Assembly: GCA_002307275.1 (NCBI GenBank)
Contig: DBTX01000007.1
Span: forward strand, 78,765 to 142,764
Length of the DNA stretch: 64,000 bases
Source: Hungateiclostridiaceae bacterium UBA1305
Lineage (GTDB): Bacteria; Bacillota; Clostridia; Acetivibrionales; DTU013
Reading direction: 5' to 3'
Every line of letters begins with the position of its first letter. Within the stretch, counting starts at the first letter, position 1. The notes beneath the pieces are model-generated. The model worked only from the letters and a program-made list of their open reading frames with translations. It was not told the DNA's origin and made no database searches. This document shows, piece by piece, positions 32,385 through 41,693 of the stretch. The position numbers and the translations under genes were made by a program.

Positions 32385-33727
32385 GTTTGGTTTTCTCCCC
32401 TCACACAATATTGGGCGTACACAGGAGCATAGACCCGGGCATCCCTTACCACACATCCCGCCGTTGCACCTGCCCGCAAAATATCCGAACATTTGCTGCA
32501 GCTTATGCAGCACTTTTTCTCCTCCATGACTCCATTCACAAGGATATCTTTGGCAAATTCAGGATATGCAAAGGCTTCTCTGCCAAAGCCGGCGAAGGTG
32601 ACCCATCCTTCTTCAACACACCCTGCAGCCAGATATGGTGCGAACTGCCTAAGCCAACTGTACCCGGTCCCAACTGTTTTTATATCCGGAAATGCCTTCT
32701 GTACTTCACTTGTCCCCTTAATCAACCTGGCCACCCCATTCAGTGGGTGTTCATCGGGGATATACCCGCCGTTGTCATAGGGTCTGTTCACGTGAGGGTT
32801 GTAGTAAGGAGTTCCCATAGTAATATTGATGAGTTTTACCTCTCTTGCATTAAGAAGTGCAACAAGTTTCATAACTTCCGCGAGATCGTATCTGCGGTAA
32901 TCCTCCCGGTCAACACCCCAACCATATGGGTAAGGAATTCCATCATAAATATTCAACCGCGTTGCAACAATGAAGTCATTTCCCAGTCTGGACCTGATCC
33001 GGTCCACGACATTCAGGAGAAACCTTGTACGGCCTTCGAAACTGCCGCCATACCTTCCCTCCCGATGGTAAGCCGAAAGAAGCTCGCAATTGAGATACCG
33101 GTGGCAGCATTTTACATCCACTCCGTCAAATCCGGCATCCCTCGCCATTATGGCAGCTTCCTCAAATTTCTCCTCCAATCTTTCCAGTTCATCATCGGTG
33201 ATTGCAGGATAATCCGGATCCAGATTTATTTTCCGGTTTAAATAGGGATTATGGTATGCAAGTATAGGCGCAGGCTTACCTTCGGGTTTGCTGAAACGTC
33301 CCGAATGCGTCAGCTGCATGATACAAACCGGCCCATTGCCGTCTCCCGATTGCGTGATCGCAACCTCCCTTATACTTTCCCTAAGTTCCCGAAAGGCAGC
33401 AACATTTTGAGGACGGATCCAAAGCTGTCGTGGAGAGGCTCTCCCCTCCGGTACAACAGCCACAGCCTCGAACCATATCAACCCGGCCCCGCTTCCTGCA
33501 AACCGGCGGTAACGCCTTTGGGTCAATTCTCCAGGAGAGCCGTCCCCATTTCCATCACTCCCCTCCATGGGATGGATGGCTATGGAATTGGATGTTCTGT
33601 ATTTACCTATATCCACAGGTCTTTTCAAGATAGCTGTATTTTGTGAGAATGGCAGATCCAATGCCATATTCCGATTTTCATCCAGACAATCTTCCAGGCT
33701 CAAATATGAGAATTTCTTAAATGGCAT
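32381..33727 (-). CDS. NADH:flavin oxidoreductase (old yellow enzyme-like) with Fe-S cluster motif
   Basis: A 448-residue FMN TIM-barrel protein. Visible features are SIAIHPMEGSDGN at the N-terminal flavin site, MQLTHSGRFSKPEG, AGFDGVDVKCCHRYLNCELL in place of the usual HGAHGYL-like stretch, and EGRTRFLLNVVDRIR. Near the C-terminus CCISCSKCSDILRAGATAGC provides Cys for a 4Fe-4S cluster, as in 2,4-dienoyl-CoA reductase. The C-terminal FAD/NAD domain of that enzyme is absent, so another protein must supply electrons. ATG 33725-33727 is preferred over a TTG five codons upstream because of GGAGGGAG. It sits 73 bp after the D-2-hydroxyacid dehydrogenase gene and overlaps the SDR start. Confidence 0.9.
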   Translation of the reverse strand: MPFKKFSYLSLEDCLDENRNMALDLPFSQNTAILKRPVDIGKYRTSNSIAIHPMEGSDGNGDGSPGELTQRRYRRFAGSGAGLIWFEAVAVVPEGRASPRQLWIRPQNVAAFRELRESIREVAITQSGDGNGPVCIMQLTHSGRFSKPEGKPAPILAYHNPYLNRKINLDPDYPAITDDELERLEEKFEEAAIMARDAGFDGVDVKCCHRYLNCELLSAYHREGRYGGSFEGRTRFLLNVVDRIRSRLGNDFIVATRLNIYDGIPYPYGWGVDREDYRRYDLAEVMKLVALLNAREVKLINITMGTPYYNPHVNRPYDNGGYIPDEHPLNGVARLIKGTSEVQKAFPDIKTVGTGYSWLRQFAPYLAAGCVEEGWVTFAGFGREAFAYPEFAKDILVNGVMEEKKCCISCSKCSDILRAGATAGCVVRDARVYAPVYAQYCVRGENQT

Positions 33728-33800
33728 GCTTTCTCCCTCCAAAATAAATCACTAAACAATTGGTTCTTTTTACGCCGGCGCCATGATCAGCAGTACTTCC

Positions 33801-34802
33801 TCATGCTTTCCTTGTCATTGTGCCGGAATATTCCCTGCTAATTTCATATTTTAAGTTTCCATTCTTCCAAAAGTTTTGAATATCCTTGATCAATTCCTCA
33901 GTGATCATCTTCCATCTGTCCAGTGTCGGCCCACCCATATGCGGAATCAATATTACATGATCAAGTCCCCTCAGCTTGCTCCCCATCGGTAAAGGTTCCA
34001 CCTCGAAAACGTCTAGTACGGCCTTAAACCTTTTTTTCACAAGCTCCTGTTCAAGAGCGCTTTCATCAATGATTGCCCCACGGGCAGTGTTGATAAGCAC
34101 CGAACCGTCGGGAATCATGGAAAGCAGTTCCCTGCCTATCATATGATGTGTATCGGGTGTTAAGGCGCTGTGCAGGGAAATAACCTTGCAGGTTGAAAAA
34201 ATATCCTCCAGTGTAGCTTTCTTAATGCCGGATTCCCGGCAGGTCTCTGCGCTTATATGCCTTGAGTAAACCTTTATTTTCGTCCTGAACGGCTTAAGCA
34301 TCTGCACAACATGCCTTGCAATCGCTCCATACCCAATCAGACCTACTGTTTGATCCAGAAGCCCTTCATTCGTGACAATGTCGGACCTCCACCGGCCCTG
34401 TTGTACTTCGTTATTGTAATAGACAATATCCCTCAGCGAACCAAGTATGTATGCAACTGTTCCTTCAGCTACAGATTCGGCGTACATCGTATTCCCGCTG
34501 ATCACCTTGATGCCTTTTCCGTAAACCGCGTCCCCGACGTAGGGAGCCACCGTCCCGCCAGTATGTGCAATCAGCTTTAAGGCGTCCGAGTTATCCAGAA
34601 CGGATTCATCAAAATACGCAGACCCCCAGCCGGTGATGCATATGTCAAATCCAGCTATTTTTCCCCTCAATTCATCCGTACTGAAATTCTCAGTGCCGCC
34701 ATTCCATGTTATCTCCCCCAGAGCCTCCAGCTTTTTTTTAGTATCATATGGAATAAATGAATCCCTTATCTCTCCCGCAGGCATAGCAACCAAAATCTTC
34801 AT
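33801..34802 (-). CDS. D-2-hydroxyacid dehydrogenase family protein
   Basis: A 333-residue NAD-dependent dehydrogenase. The nucleotide-binding motif is VGLIGYGAIARHVVQML, the catalytic Arg is in NTARGAIIDESALE, the Glu in VFEVEPLP and the His in LIPHMGGPTLD. The family reduces 2-keto acids or oxidises D-2-hydroxyacids. It starts 16 bp after the TIM-barrel isomerase and is coded in the same operon, so its substrate may be a sugar acid from the pathway. Specificity cannot be assigned from sequence by eye. Confidence 0.92.
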   Translation of the reverse strand: MKILVAMPAGEIRDSFIPYDTKKKLEALGEITWNGGTENFSTDELRGKIAGFDICITGWGSAYFDESVLDNSDALKLIAHTGGTVAPYVGDAVYGKGIKVISGNTMYAESVAEGTVAYILGSLRDIVYYNNEVQQGRWRSDIVTNEGLLDQTVGLIGYGAIARHVVQMLKPFRTKIKVYSRHISAETCRESGIKKATLEDIFSTCKVISLHSALTPDTHHMIGRELLSMIPDGSVLINTARGAIIDESALEQELVKKRFKAVLDVFEVEPLPMGSKLRGLDHVILIPHMGGPTLDRWKMITEELIKDIQNFWKNGNLKYEISREYSGTMTRKA

Positions 34803-34818
34803 CCCTTATCCTCCTTGC

Positions 34819-35622
34819 TCATAGCAGTCCCCGCATAAATTCAACAAAACCCGGCAGAGCTATCTCCGGCTCTTCCATCTCTTTTATCCACATTTTCTCC
34901 CATTCAAAGGACAGAAATCTGTCATATCCTGTCTTTTCCAGCAAATCAACAATATGCCTTATCGGAAGCTCCCCTTTCCCGACGAGGCAGACCTTATCCT
35001 CACTATTTTTAATATGAACCGCGTCTTTTATATGAACATGTCTGATATAGGGCCCTATGAGGCTGAAAGTGTCTTCCGGCTTTTCTCCTTCCGATAAAGT
35101 GTGGTGGATGTCCCAAATTACGCCTATTGACCGGGGTTCGTGAATTCTTTCCAGAATTTTAAGCATATTGCGTCCCGATCTAAAGCCTTGATGGGTTTCC
35201 ATTAAAATTGTCACACCCTTTTCAACCGCATACCCGCCGCACTGATTCAAGACATCGGACACATTCCTTGCAGCAGCGTCGAGAGTCAATGCATCAGGCT
35301 TTTTTGCAAATATGCGTATTGCCGGTGCCTTTAAATCCACCGCCAGGTCAATCAACTGCTGCAGATCACGTAATTCATGTCCGGTTTGATCCCCCGCGTC
35401 GCCTCCGAAAGCAGTGTATCCCGAAAGGCAGCATATTTCCAGCTTTCTTTCTTCAAACAATTCTCTTGCATGCCATCTTTCGGAACAAGACATGTCCGTA
35501 TCTACATGCTGCTTACCCTGAGCCCTCAGTTCAACTCCGTCGAACCCATATTCAACAGCTTTATCCGCAACCATTTCAATATCCCACCCGGGACAGCCCA
35601 GCGTACTGAAAGCAAGCTTCAT
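34819..35622 (-). CDS. Sugar phosphate isomerase/epimerase (AP endonuclease 2 fold)
   Basis: A 267-residue TIM-barrel protein of the xylose-isomerase-like superfamily. Characteristic pieces are LAFSTLGCPGWDIEMVADKA, GFDGVELRAQGKQ, ILMETHQGF with metal-binding Glu, GVIWDIHHTL, YIRHVHIKDAV with His and Asp, and FLSFEWEKMW with the last Glu. The ATG at 35620-35622 is preferred. Members isomerise or epimerise sugars, and some open 3-keto glycosides. It is 46 bp after the AraC regulator gene and precedes the dehydrogenase. Confidence 0.9.
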   Translation of the reverse strand: MKLAFSTLGCPGWDIEMVADKAVEYGFDGVELRAQGKQHVDTDMSCSERWHARELFEERKLEICCLSGYTAFGGDAGDQTGHELRDLQQLIDLAVDLKAPAIRIFAKKPDALTLDAAARNVSDVLNQCGGYAVEKGVTILMETHQGFRSGRNMLKILERIHEPRSIGVIWDIHHTLSEGEKPEDTFSLIGPYIRHVHIKDAVHIKNSEDKVCLVGKGELPIRHIVDLLEKTGYDRFLSFEWEKMWIKEMEEPEIALPGFVEFMRGLL

Positions 35623-35668
35623 AGAACTCACCAATCCTTCATTTTCAATTTTATTCTTGAGGTCTTTC

Positions 35669-37957
35669 CTAACGGAACTTGGCAGGAGTCAGTCCGGTAT
35701 ATTTTTTAAAGCAGGTGACAAAATAGGTGTTGCTATTAAATCCCACAAGGCTTGATATGTTATTGATACTTTCATTGGTATTTGCCAGTAATTCTTTTGC
35801 ACTATCAAGGCGTAATTGATTAATGTATTCGGTAAAATGGATTCCCGTACTTTCTTTAAATAATTTACCAAGATAAGAAGGATTCAATTTTATATATTCA
35901 GCAACATATTCCAGTGAAATTGAAGGATTTGAGTAATTTTTCTTTATAAAGTCAATAGCCCGCCGGATCATCACACTTTGACCATCATCATTTCCGTTTA
36001 TCGTCTTTTCCATATCACGAATGATATTTCCATAAAATGAAATCAGGTTGTCTTCCATTTCCTGCAGGGATTTATATTTCATCGACCTTTCATAAGTGCA
36101 AAAGAAATCAATTTCACCGGAGACATCCCTGTTTTTGATCATCTCCTTGGCTACCTGCAAAGTGCTGTACAAAATATGGTTCACAGCACGAAGTATATCA
36201 CTGATGCTGTATTTGTAGAACTCTTTTACTATCTGTCTGATACACTCACTGCTTTTCTCCAGGGAAAGGCTTCTCAAATAGCGCAACAGGTACTTTTCCT
36301 CATTTTCGGGGAACAGATCATACCCTGAAATATCGCCCGTCACCCTTTCCTGGTCAATAATGGAACCGTCGCCGTATTTCAATTTATAACACAATAAATC
36401 GGCTGCATCTTGAAATGAGCTATGCACTTCATTTATACCTGCCTTGCCTATGGCAATTGTCAACCTTGCTTCCAGTTTCGCCTGCGAATATTCCTGTATG
36501 GACGCGCATGCGCTTTTAATCCGATTATCCATGTCAGGACTTTCAGCATTATAATTTAACAGTGCCACAACAGACTCATCATTAATTTCCCAGACCATTT
36601 CACAGTTGCATATCAATTTGAAGCAATCCTCTGAGACCTCACAGATGCCCTGTTTTAGCGCATGCATCTCAGCCGGATTCTTCTTCATACCGTCCAAATT
36701 GTCCAGCGTCATATAAATGACCTTGTAATACCCATGGGACAGATTCACTCCGATACCATGGAGCCTGTTTTTGGAAAATTCATGGTCGATATTGATTTTC
36801 CCTTCCAGCAGCTTCTTCAGATAGTCCTGTCTGATCAACCCATCAAGGGATACCACCTTGTTATAATTATGTTCTATCAGTTTATCCAACAACTCATACT
36901 CGTTTATGTATTCCACCGGATTCATCTCATTAGCGGTATGACTGTTGGAAGCATATTTTTTCACCAGCCTCTTCATAGGAGAATAGAAATGCATGGCTAT
37001 AATAATCGCAGCAATAAGCCCCATAAACAGGATGGCAATACTCAGGACTGCGGTTTTGTTTTTCAGGGCAATAGCCGTTTTCCGAACTATCTCATACGGA
37101 GTGATGCTGATAAAGTAATAATCGGATTTTTCTGATTTCACATACGCTACAAGGGATTTTGCCGAATTTTCGGTATAATTGAAAAAGCCCGATGAACTTT
37201 TGCTTTCAAAGATACGCCTCATGAATCCATCACTGCCGTATTCTTTATACAGTTGTTCAGGTTTCTCCGAAAGGACAACCTTTCCGTTCATATCGGTAAC
37301 AAGCACTTCACTTCCTGCAATGCCACCGATATTATCCAATGTTTTCATCATATTGGATTGCTTGATATTGAGTATGAGGAATGAGTCTTCCGAAGTATTA
37401 TCCCTTGTAAGGAAAAATACATATGAAATGGTATCTTCTGTCCCGGAATTGTTATTTACTGAATAAGCCCTGGTTCTGTAAGTATTGATCCTGATGATGG
37501 CATTCTGTTTCTGTCCGTACACAAGCCTGTTTATGGTATCACTGTAAGGACCAGCCTGGATCCAGTCCAAAGAAGGACTCCCGATAACCCAATTTGCTTT
37601 TTTATTTACAAGATAAGCAGAGTCGATGATAGGGTTAGTAAAAATCAAATTCATAATCTTTTTTTGCAAAGTGCCATACAGAAAGGTATCGACGCTGTTG
37701 CTGCACATCATTTCAGTATAGTCTTTATCATATACTGCAAGAAAACCTACATTTTTTAGTGTCGTGTCCAACACATCAACTGATTTCGAAGTATTCTTTA
37801 AGGTAGACTCAGCCATGTCGCTATACAGTTTGATATTGTCCAGAGCGTACCAGTTGTATAGCGATATGGAAATTATAGTGATGGTAATGCTGATAAATAA
37901 AACAAGGGATATGATCCACTTCACAACAGTCTTTTTAAGAAACTTGTTCTTTCGCAT
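35669..37957 (-). CDS. Membrane-bound AraC-family regulator with extracellular sensor
   Basis: A 762-residue one-component regulator. A transmembrane helix at about residues 12-34 and another near 294-318 enclose an extracellular Cache-like sensor, and the rest is cytoplasmic. The C-terminus has two HTH units: ISLEYVAEYIKLNPSYLGKL and SINNISSLVGFNSNTYFVTC with FKKYTGLTPAKFR. No kinase or receiver domain is present, so ligand binding outside must pass directly to the DNA-binding end. ATG at 37955-37957 is preferred because GGGGGT is seven bases away; the ATG two codons upstream abuts it. It is placed between the transport genes and the enzyme genes and is the likely regulator of both. Confidence 0.92.
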   Translation of the reverse strand: MRKNKFLKKTVVKWIISLVLFISITITIISISLYNWYALDNIKLYSDMAESTLKNTSKSVDVLDTTLKNVGFLAVYDKDYTEMMCSNSVDTFLYGTLQKKIMNLIFTNPIIDSAYLVNKKANWVIGSPSLDWIQAGPYSDTINRLVYGQKQNAIIRINTYRTRAYSVNNNSGTEDTISYVFFLTRDNTSEDSFLILNIKQSNMMKTLDNIGGIAGSEVLVTDMNGKVVLSEKPEQLYKEYGSDGFMRRIFESKSSSGFFNYTENSAKSLVAYVKSEKSDYYFISITPYEIVRKTAIALKNKTAVLSIAILFMGLIAAIIIAMHFYSPMKRLVKKYASNSHTANEMNPVEYINEYELLDKLIEHNYNKVVSLDGLIRQDYLKKLLEGKINIDHEFSKNRLHGIGVNLSHGYYKVIYMTLDNLDGMKKNPAEMHALKQGICEVSEDCFKLICNCEMVWEINDESVVALLNYNAESPDMDNRIKSACASIQEYSQAKLEARLTIAIGKAGINEVHSSFQDAADLLCYKLKYGDGSIIDQERVTGDISGYDLFPENEEKYLLRYLRSLSLEKSSECIRQIVKEFYKYSISDILRAVNHILYSTLQVAKEMIKNRDVSGEIDFFCTYERSMKYKSLQEMEDNLISFYGNIIRDMEKTINGNDDGQSVMIRRAIDFIKKNYSNPSISLEYVAEYIKLNPSYLGKLFKESTGIHFTEYINQLRLDSAKELLANTNESINNISSLVGFNSNTYFVTCFKKYTGLTPAKFR

Positions 37958-38022
37958 TTTCATACCCCCTGTAAGAAATCGATATTTCTATTTATCGATA
38001 CATTCTATTTAACCAAACGGTT

Positions 38023-39552
38023 TTATTTCTTCAAGAATGCATCCACCTGCTTCTGTACTTCCTCCAGTATTGTATCCTGCCCTGCGGCTTTCATCTTTGA
38101 ATTAAACTCGGGCAGCACTTTTGCAAAATCCGTCATACCTGCGTTCAAAGCTTTGCTATATGCGCCGAATACATTATTGACCTGGGCAAGCTCAGTGGAA
38201 ACCTTTTCCGGATTAAAAACGAAGCCCTGCAGCGGACTTATCACAGCGCCGGAGTCCCAATTCTTTATCGTATTGATATACTCATCCGTTGCATACTGGT
38301 TAAATCTCAGATAATTCAGGTTTTTGAACATCCATGCCGGGAAACTGGAATAGTCGGAATTCAGGTATACCAGCCTGTCATTATCGATTTTGTAGTTTTT
38401 ATCCTTGATCCCATAGCAGTATAAGTCATAGTTGTCCTGGCTGGCAAAAATCCATGCCCAAAATTGTACCACCTGGTCGGGATGCTTGCTCACGGGAGAC
38501 AAATACACTGCGTTACCGCCATTGCCCATGATGAATTTTTTACCACTGCCCATCACAGGCTGGTCATTCAATATGGCCTCTGGAACGTTTGCCACAATGG
38601 AAGCCTGCTGCTCGGAGGATTGAAGAGCCGAACCGTCCTTGCATGCCGCCGCCCCCGCATTAAGCTTGGCCTGCTCATCGCCGATATTCAGAATATCCTT
38701 CGGTATATACCCGGCATTATACCATTCCCGCGCTTTAGCCAGGGAATCTTTAAAAGCCGGTGCATCCTGAATACGCATCAGCGTGACCGAATTGTCCTCA
38801 TTGACCCGGACGGCTACGGCACCGTTAGTACCACCCAGGTAATCTTCGGGGCCGAAGGCGGGCATGATTACATATGCTGCAGAAGCTGAACACAGCGGTA
38901 TCAAGGTAGGTTCCTTTTCTTTTATTGTCTTAAAATATAAATCCATATTTTGAATGTTATCCAATTTAGGCAGGTTGTACTTTACTCTCAAGTCCTCCCT
39001 GTATGAAAAACTGTGGTATACGTTAACCAATGGAGAATTACCGGTACTGGGAATTCCCATAAGCTTCCCGTCGATCTTCATGGTATCGAACAGCTCGGGC
39101 TTGATGTTGTCATAGATAGACTTCCCATATTTAGCCATCAGATCGTCAAGCGGCGCAACGATTTTCTTAGCCACATTGACAGATAAATCCGATGAACCGC
39201 CCCAAAACCAATCGATCTCTTCACCGGCAGCAATGGCCATCTGTATTTTGTTACCATACTGATCCCATGGTGCCCAAGTCAGTGACAGATTGACTCCGAT
39301 GTCCTTGCCGAGCTTCTCATTAAGCACTGTAAACACATCGGAAAGGCCCTTTGGTTCATCGCCGGGGAAGATGCTTTTAATTGTAACGATTTCCTTGGGT
39401 GTCTCCGTCGACGCCTGAGTCGCCACTGCTTGCGATGACTCCGTCCGTGTTGATTCCTGCTGCTGTACATTCTGTCCACAGCCTGCCATTGCTGTCAGCA
39501 ACATAATACCTGCGATTATTGCTGCAATTAGCTTGAAGATTTTGGTTGACAT
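38023..39552 (-). CDS. Sugar ABC transporter substrate-binding lipoprotein (LipO-like)
   Basis: A 509-residue lipoprotein with signal KLIAAIIAGIMLLTA and lipobox AMAGC; the mature Cys is near residue 25. The body shows WAPWDQYGNKIQMAIAAGEE, DWFWGGSSDLS and a C-terminal EVQKQVDAFLKK. It resembles the large binding proteins paired with LplB/YtcP-type permeases in polysaccharide loci. It is anchored on the membrane and captures oligosaccharide for the two permeases encoded upstream. GAGGGGG precedes the ATG. It lies 65 bp upstream of the membrane AraC regulator. Confidence 0.94.
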   Translation of the reverse strand: MSTKIFKLIAAIIAGIMLLTAMAGCGQNVQQQESTRTESSQAVATQASTETPKEIVTIKSIFPGDEPKGLSDVFTVLNEKLGKDIGVNLSLTWAPWDQYGNKIQMAIAAGEEIDWFWGGSSDLSVNVAKKIVAPLDDLMAKYGKSIYDNIKPELFDTMKIDGKLMGIPSTGNSPLVNVYHSFSYREDLRVKYNLPKLDNIQNMDLYFKTIKEKEPTLIPLCSASAAYVIMPAFGPEDYLGGTNGAVAVRVNEDNSVTLMRIQDAPAFKDSLAKAREWYNAGYIPKDILNIGDEQAKLNAGAAACKDGSALQSSEQQASIVANVPEAILNDQPVMGSGKKFIMGNGGNAVYLSPVSKHPDQVVQFWAWIFASQDNYDLYCYGIKDKNYKIDNDRLVYLNSDYSSFPAWMFKNLNYLRFNQYATDEYINTIKNWDSGAVISPLQGFVFNPEKVSTELAQVNNVFGAYSKALNAGMTDFAKVLPEFNSKMKAAGQDTILEEVQKQVDAFLKK

Positions 39553-39673
39553 AATTTACCCCCTCTAATATTATAGTATACTTGCTAACCGGTTGTAAAC
39601 CGATATAAGCCTGTTTGATGCCTGGATATCTCCAGTGGAGCCGTAATTTCGTCCATGCCGGCCCATATCACGT

Positions 39674-40570
39674 TCAGCCTTTCACTGCGCCGATGATGAT
39701 TCCTTTAACAAAATATCTTTGTAAAAACGGGTAAACGAAGATAATAGGGCCAATAGTCACAATCGTTGTCGCCATTCTAACGCTTTCAGCCGGAAGGATC
39801 ACATTCTGGGTCTGATTGGCGCCGTTTGCCAGATTGGAGCCTGAAGCAAGAAAATTCAGGTTCGAAATAATTCTATACAAACTATACTGGAGAGGAACAA
39901 GCTCCTTTTTATCTATGAAAAACAGCGCATTATAGAAGTCATTCCAGTATGCCAGCATGTAAAACAACGAAATCGTTGCGATAATAGGCGCCGATACAGG
40001 AAAAATGATCCGTACCAAAACACGGAATTCACCCGCTCCGTCAATCACCGCCGATTCTCTGAGGGATTCGGGAATACCTTTGAAATAAGTCCTCATGAGC
40101 ATTACATAAAATGGATTCACGAGCATGGGAAGTATCAACGCCCATATGCTGTTTTTCATATGCAGGTATTTTACGCAAAGGATATACCACGGAACCATCC
40201 CACCATTAAAAAGCATTGTAAAATAGACAAAGAAGGAAATATGATTTCTCAATCTCAACGATTTGATTGAAATAACATAGGAGAGTGCGGCGGTGGTTAC
40301 AAGGCTCAGCAGGGTTCCAGCCAAAGTAATGAACAAGGTGACCTTATATCCTGTAACAATGTTACTGCTGTCCCGAAACAGTATATATCTGTATCCTTCC
40401 AGTGAAAACGCTTTGGGAATGAGGCTGATTCCATTTACAATCAATTCCTTCTCATCGGTAAAAGAGCCTGCAAGGATTATAAGAAAAGGAATGAGGGTAA
40501 ATAAGGACAATATACAAAACCAAGTGTAGTTTATAATGTCGAAAGAACTGATCTTTTTCTGTGATATCAA
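39674..40570 (-). CDS. Carbohydrate ABC transporter permease (LplC/YtcP-like)
   Basis: A 298-residue permease with six hydrophobic segments. The EAA loop reads SLRESAVIDGAGEFRVLVRI followed by FPVSAPI, and the C-terminus ends YFVKGIIIGAVKG, a hallmark of the LplC/YtcP group. Translation starts at TTG 40568-40570 behind AGGAGGGG. It is 11 bp after the partner permease and upstream of the binding protein. Confidence 0.94.
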   Translation of the reverse strand: MISQKKISSFDIINYTWFCILSLFTLIPFLIILAGSFTDEKELIVNGISLIPKAFSLEGYRYILFRDSSNIVTGYKVTLFITLAGTLLSLVTTAALSYVISIKSLRLRNHISFFVYFTMLFNGGMVPWYILCVKYLHMKNSIWALILPMLVNPFYVMLMRTYFKGIPESLRESAVIDGAGEFRVLVRIIFPVSAPIIATISLFYMLAYWNDFYNALFFIDKKELVPLQYSLYRIISNLNFLASGSNLANGANQTQNVILPAESVRMATTIVTIGPIIFVYPFLQRYFVKGIIIGAVKG

Positions 40571-40581
40571 CTTTACCCCTC

Positions 40582-41565
40582 CTAAAAAAGTGCATAATCT
40601 TTTTCAATCTTTTTTACTATTTTATTGGCAACAAAGATAGTAATGAACCCCATAACGGACTGGAGGACTCCAGCTGCGCTTCCCATGCCTATATTCCCTC
40701 CAGCTTGTCCGCCCGTACCCTGGAAGGATCTGTAGACATATGTGTCTATGATGTCTGTTGTCGAAAAAACCAATACATTACTTTTTACCATGTTCAGAAC
40801 CATGCCAAAATCACCGTAAAAGATTCTGCCCACAGCTAGCAGCACCATGATTATGATGGTGGGGAGAATTGAAGGGATGGTTATATACTTTATAACCTGC
40901 CATTTATTGCATCCGTCTATTTGAGCAGATTCATATATCTGTTGGTCTATACCTACAATGGCTGATAGATAAATAATGCTTCCATATCCTACCCATTTCC
41001 AGATATAAGTAAATGTGAGAATCAACGGCCAGTATTGCGGGCTTGAGTACCATTCCACCGAATCAAGTCCGATAGCATTCCTGAGCGTATTGAGAAACCC
41101 TGTCTCCGTTCCGAACAGATAATATCCAATGACACCGACAATTACCCATGATATGAAATACGGCAGCAGCAACAAGCTCTGGTTTATCCTTTTAAAAAGC
41201 GTAGACTTTACTTCATTTAGCAGAAGTGAAATGCCGACCTGGGAAAGTGTACCGAAAACGATGAAAAGCGTATTTAAAAACAATGTATTGAAAGTAATCC
41301 TAAACAAGTCGTTGGATTGGACTATAAATTCAAAATTTTTAAGTCCGATAAATTTACTGCCGAATATTCCATCCATTACATTATAATCCTTGAAGGCTAT
41401 GATGATGCCTACCATCGGCAAATAGGCAAATATAAGGAAGTAAATTATCCCGGGCAATCCTATTAAGTATAGTGATTTGTTTTTCAACAAATCATAGACC
41501 AAGCTGTCTTTTTTGAATGAAATAAACTTATTTTTTTTAAGAACTGTCTGCACTTTATTATTCAC
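40582..41565 (-). CDS. Carbohydrate ABC transporter permease (LplB/YteP-like)
   Basis: A 327-residue permease with an extended N-terminus and six membrane segments (first at about residues 31-53). The EAA loop is QQIYESAQIDGCNKWQVIKY followed by TIPSILPTI. Start codon is GTG 41563-41565 with a weak AGGAT site, so expression could depend on upstream translation. The 128-bp gap before it holds a 39-nt element shared with the nitrilase promoter region. No dedicated ATPase gene is present. Confidence 0.93.
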   Translation of the reverse strand: MNNKVQTVLKKNKFISFKKDSLVYDLLKNKSLYLIGLPGIIYFLIFAYLPMVGIIIAFKDYNVMDGIFGSKFIGLKNFEFIVQSNDLFRITFNTLFLNTLFIVFGTLSQVGISLLLNEVKSTLFKRINQSLLLLPYFISWVIVGVIGYYLFGTETGFLNTLRNAIGLDSVEWYSSPQYWPLILTFTYIWKWVGYGSIIYLSAIVGIDQQIYESAQIDGCNKWQVIKYITIPSILPTIIIMVLLAVGRIFYGDFGMVLNMVKSNVLVFSTTDIIDTYVYRSFQGTGGQAGGNIGMGSAAGVLQSVMGFITIFVANKIVKKIEKDYALF

Positions 41566-41647
41566 ATCCTAATTCAATTTTAAGGTAATATGTTTTAAGG
41601 CCATCCGGATAGCCTGCTTCCTGACGTTAGTTTACTTTGCCGGACTA

Positions 41648-41686
41648 TTAAAGTAAATTAAAAAAAGACCAGAATCATTTAAATAA
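41648..41686. repeat. 39-nt shared intergenic element, copy 1
   Basis: This stretch opens TTAAAGTAAATT, passes an A-run and CCAGAAT and ends TTTAAATAA. It matches 33 of 39 bases, without gaps, at 58900-58938. On the minus strand it lies 82 bp upstream of the LplB-like permease start; the second copy is 87 bp upstream of the nitrilase-family start. Equal distances upstream of two same-strand genes suggest a promoter or activator site. Confidence 0.55.
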
Positions 41687-41693
41687 ATGCATA

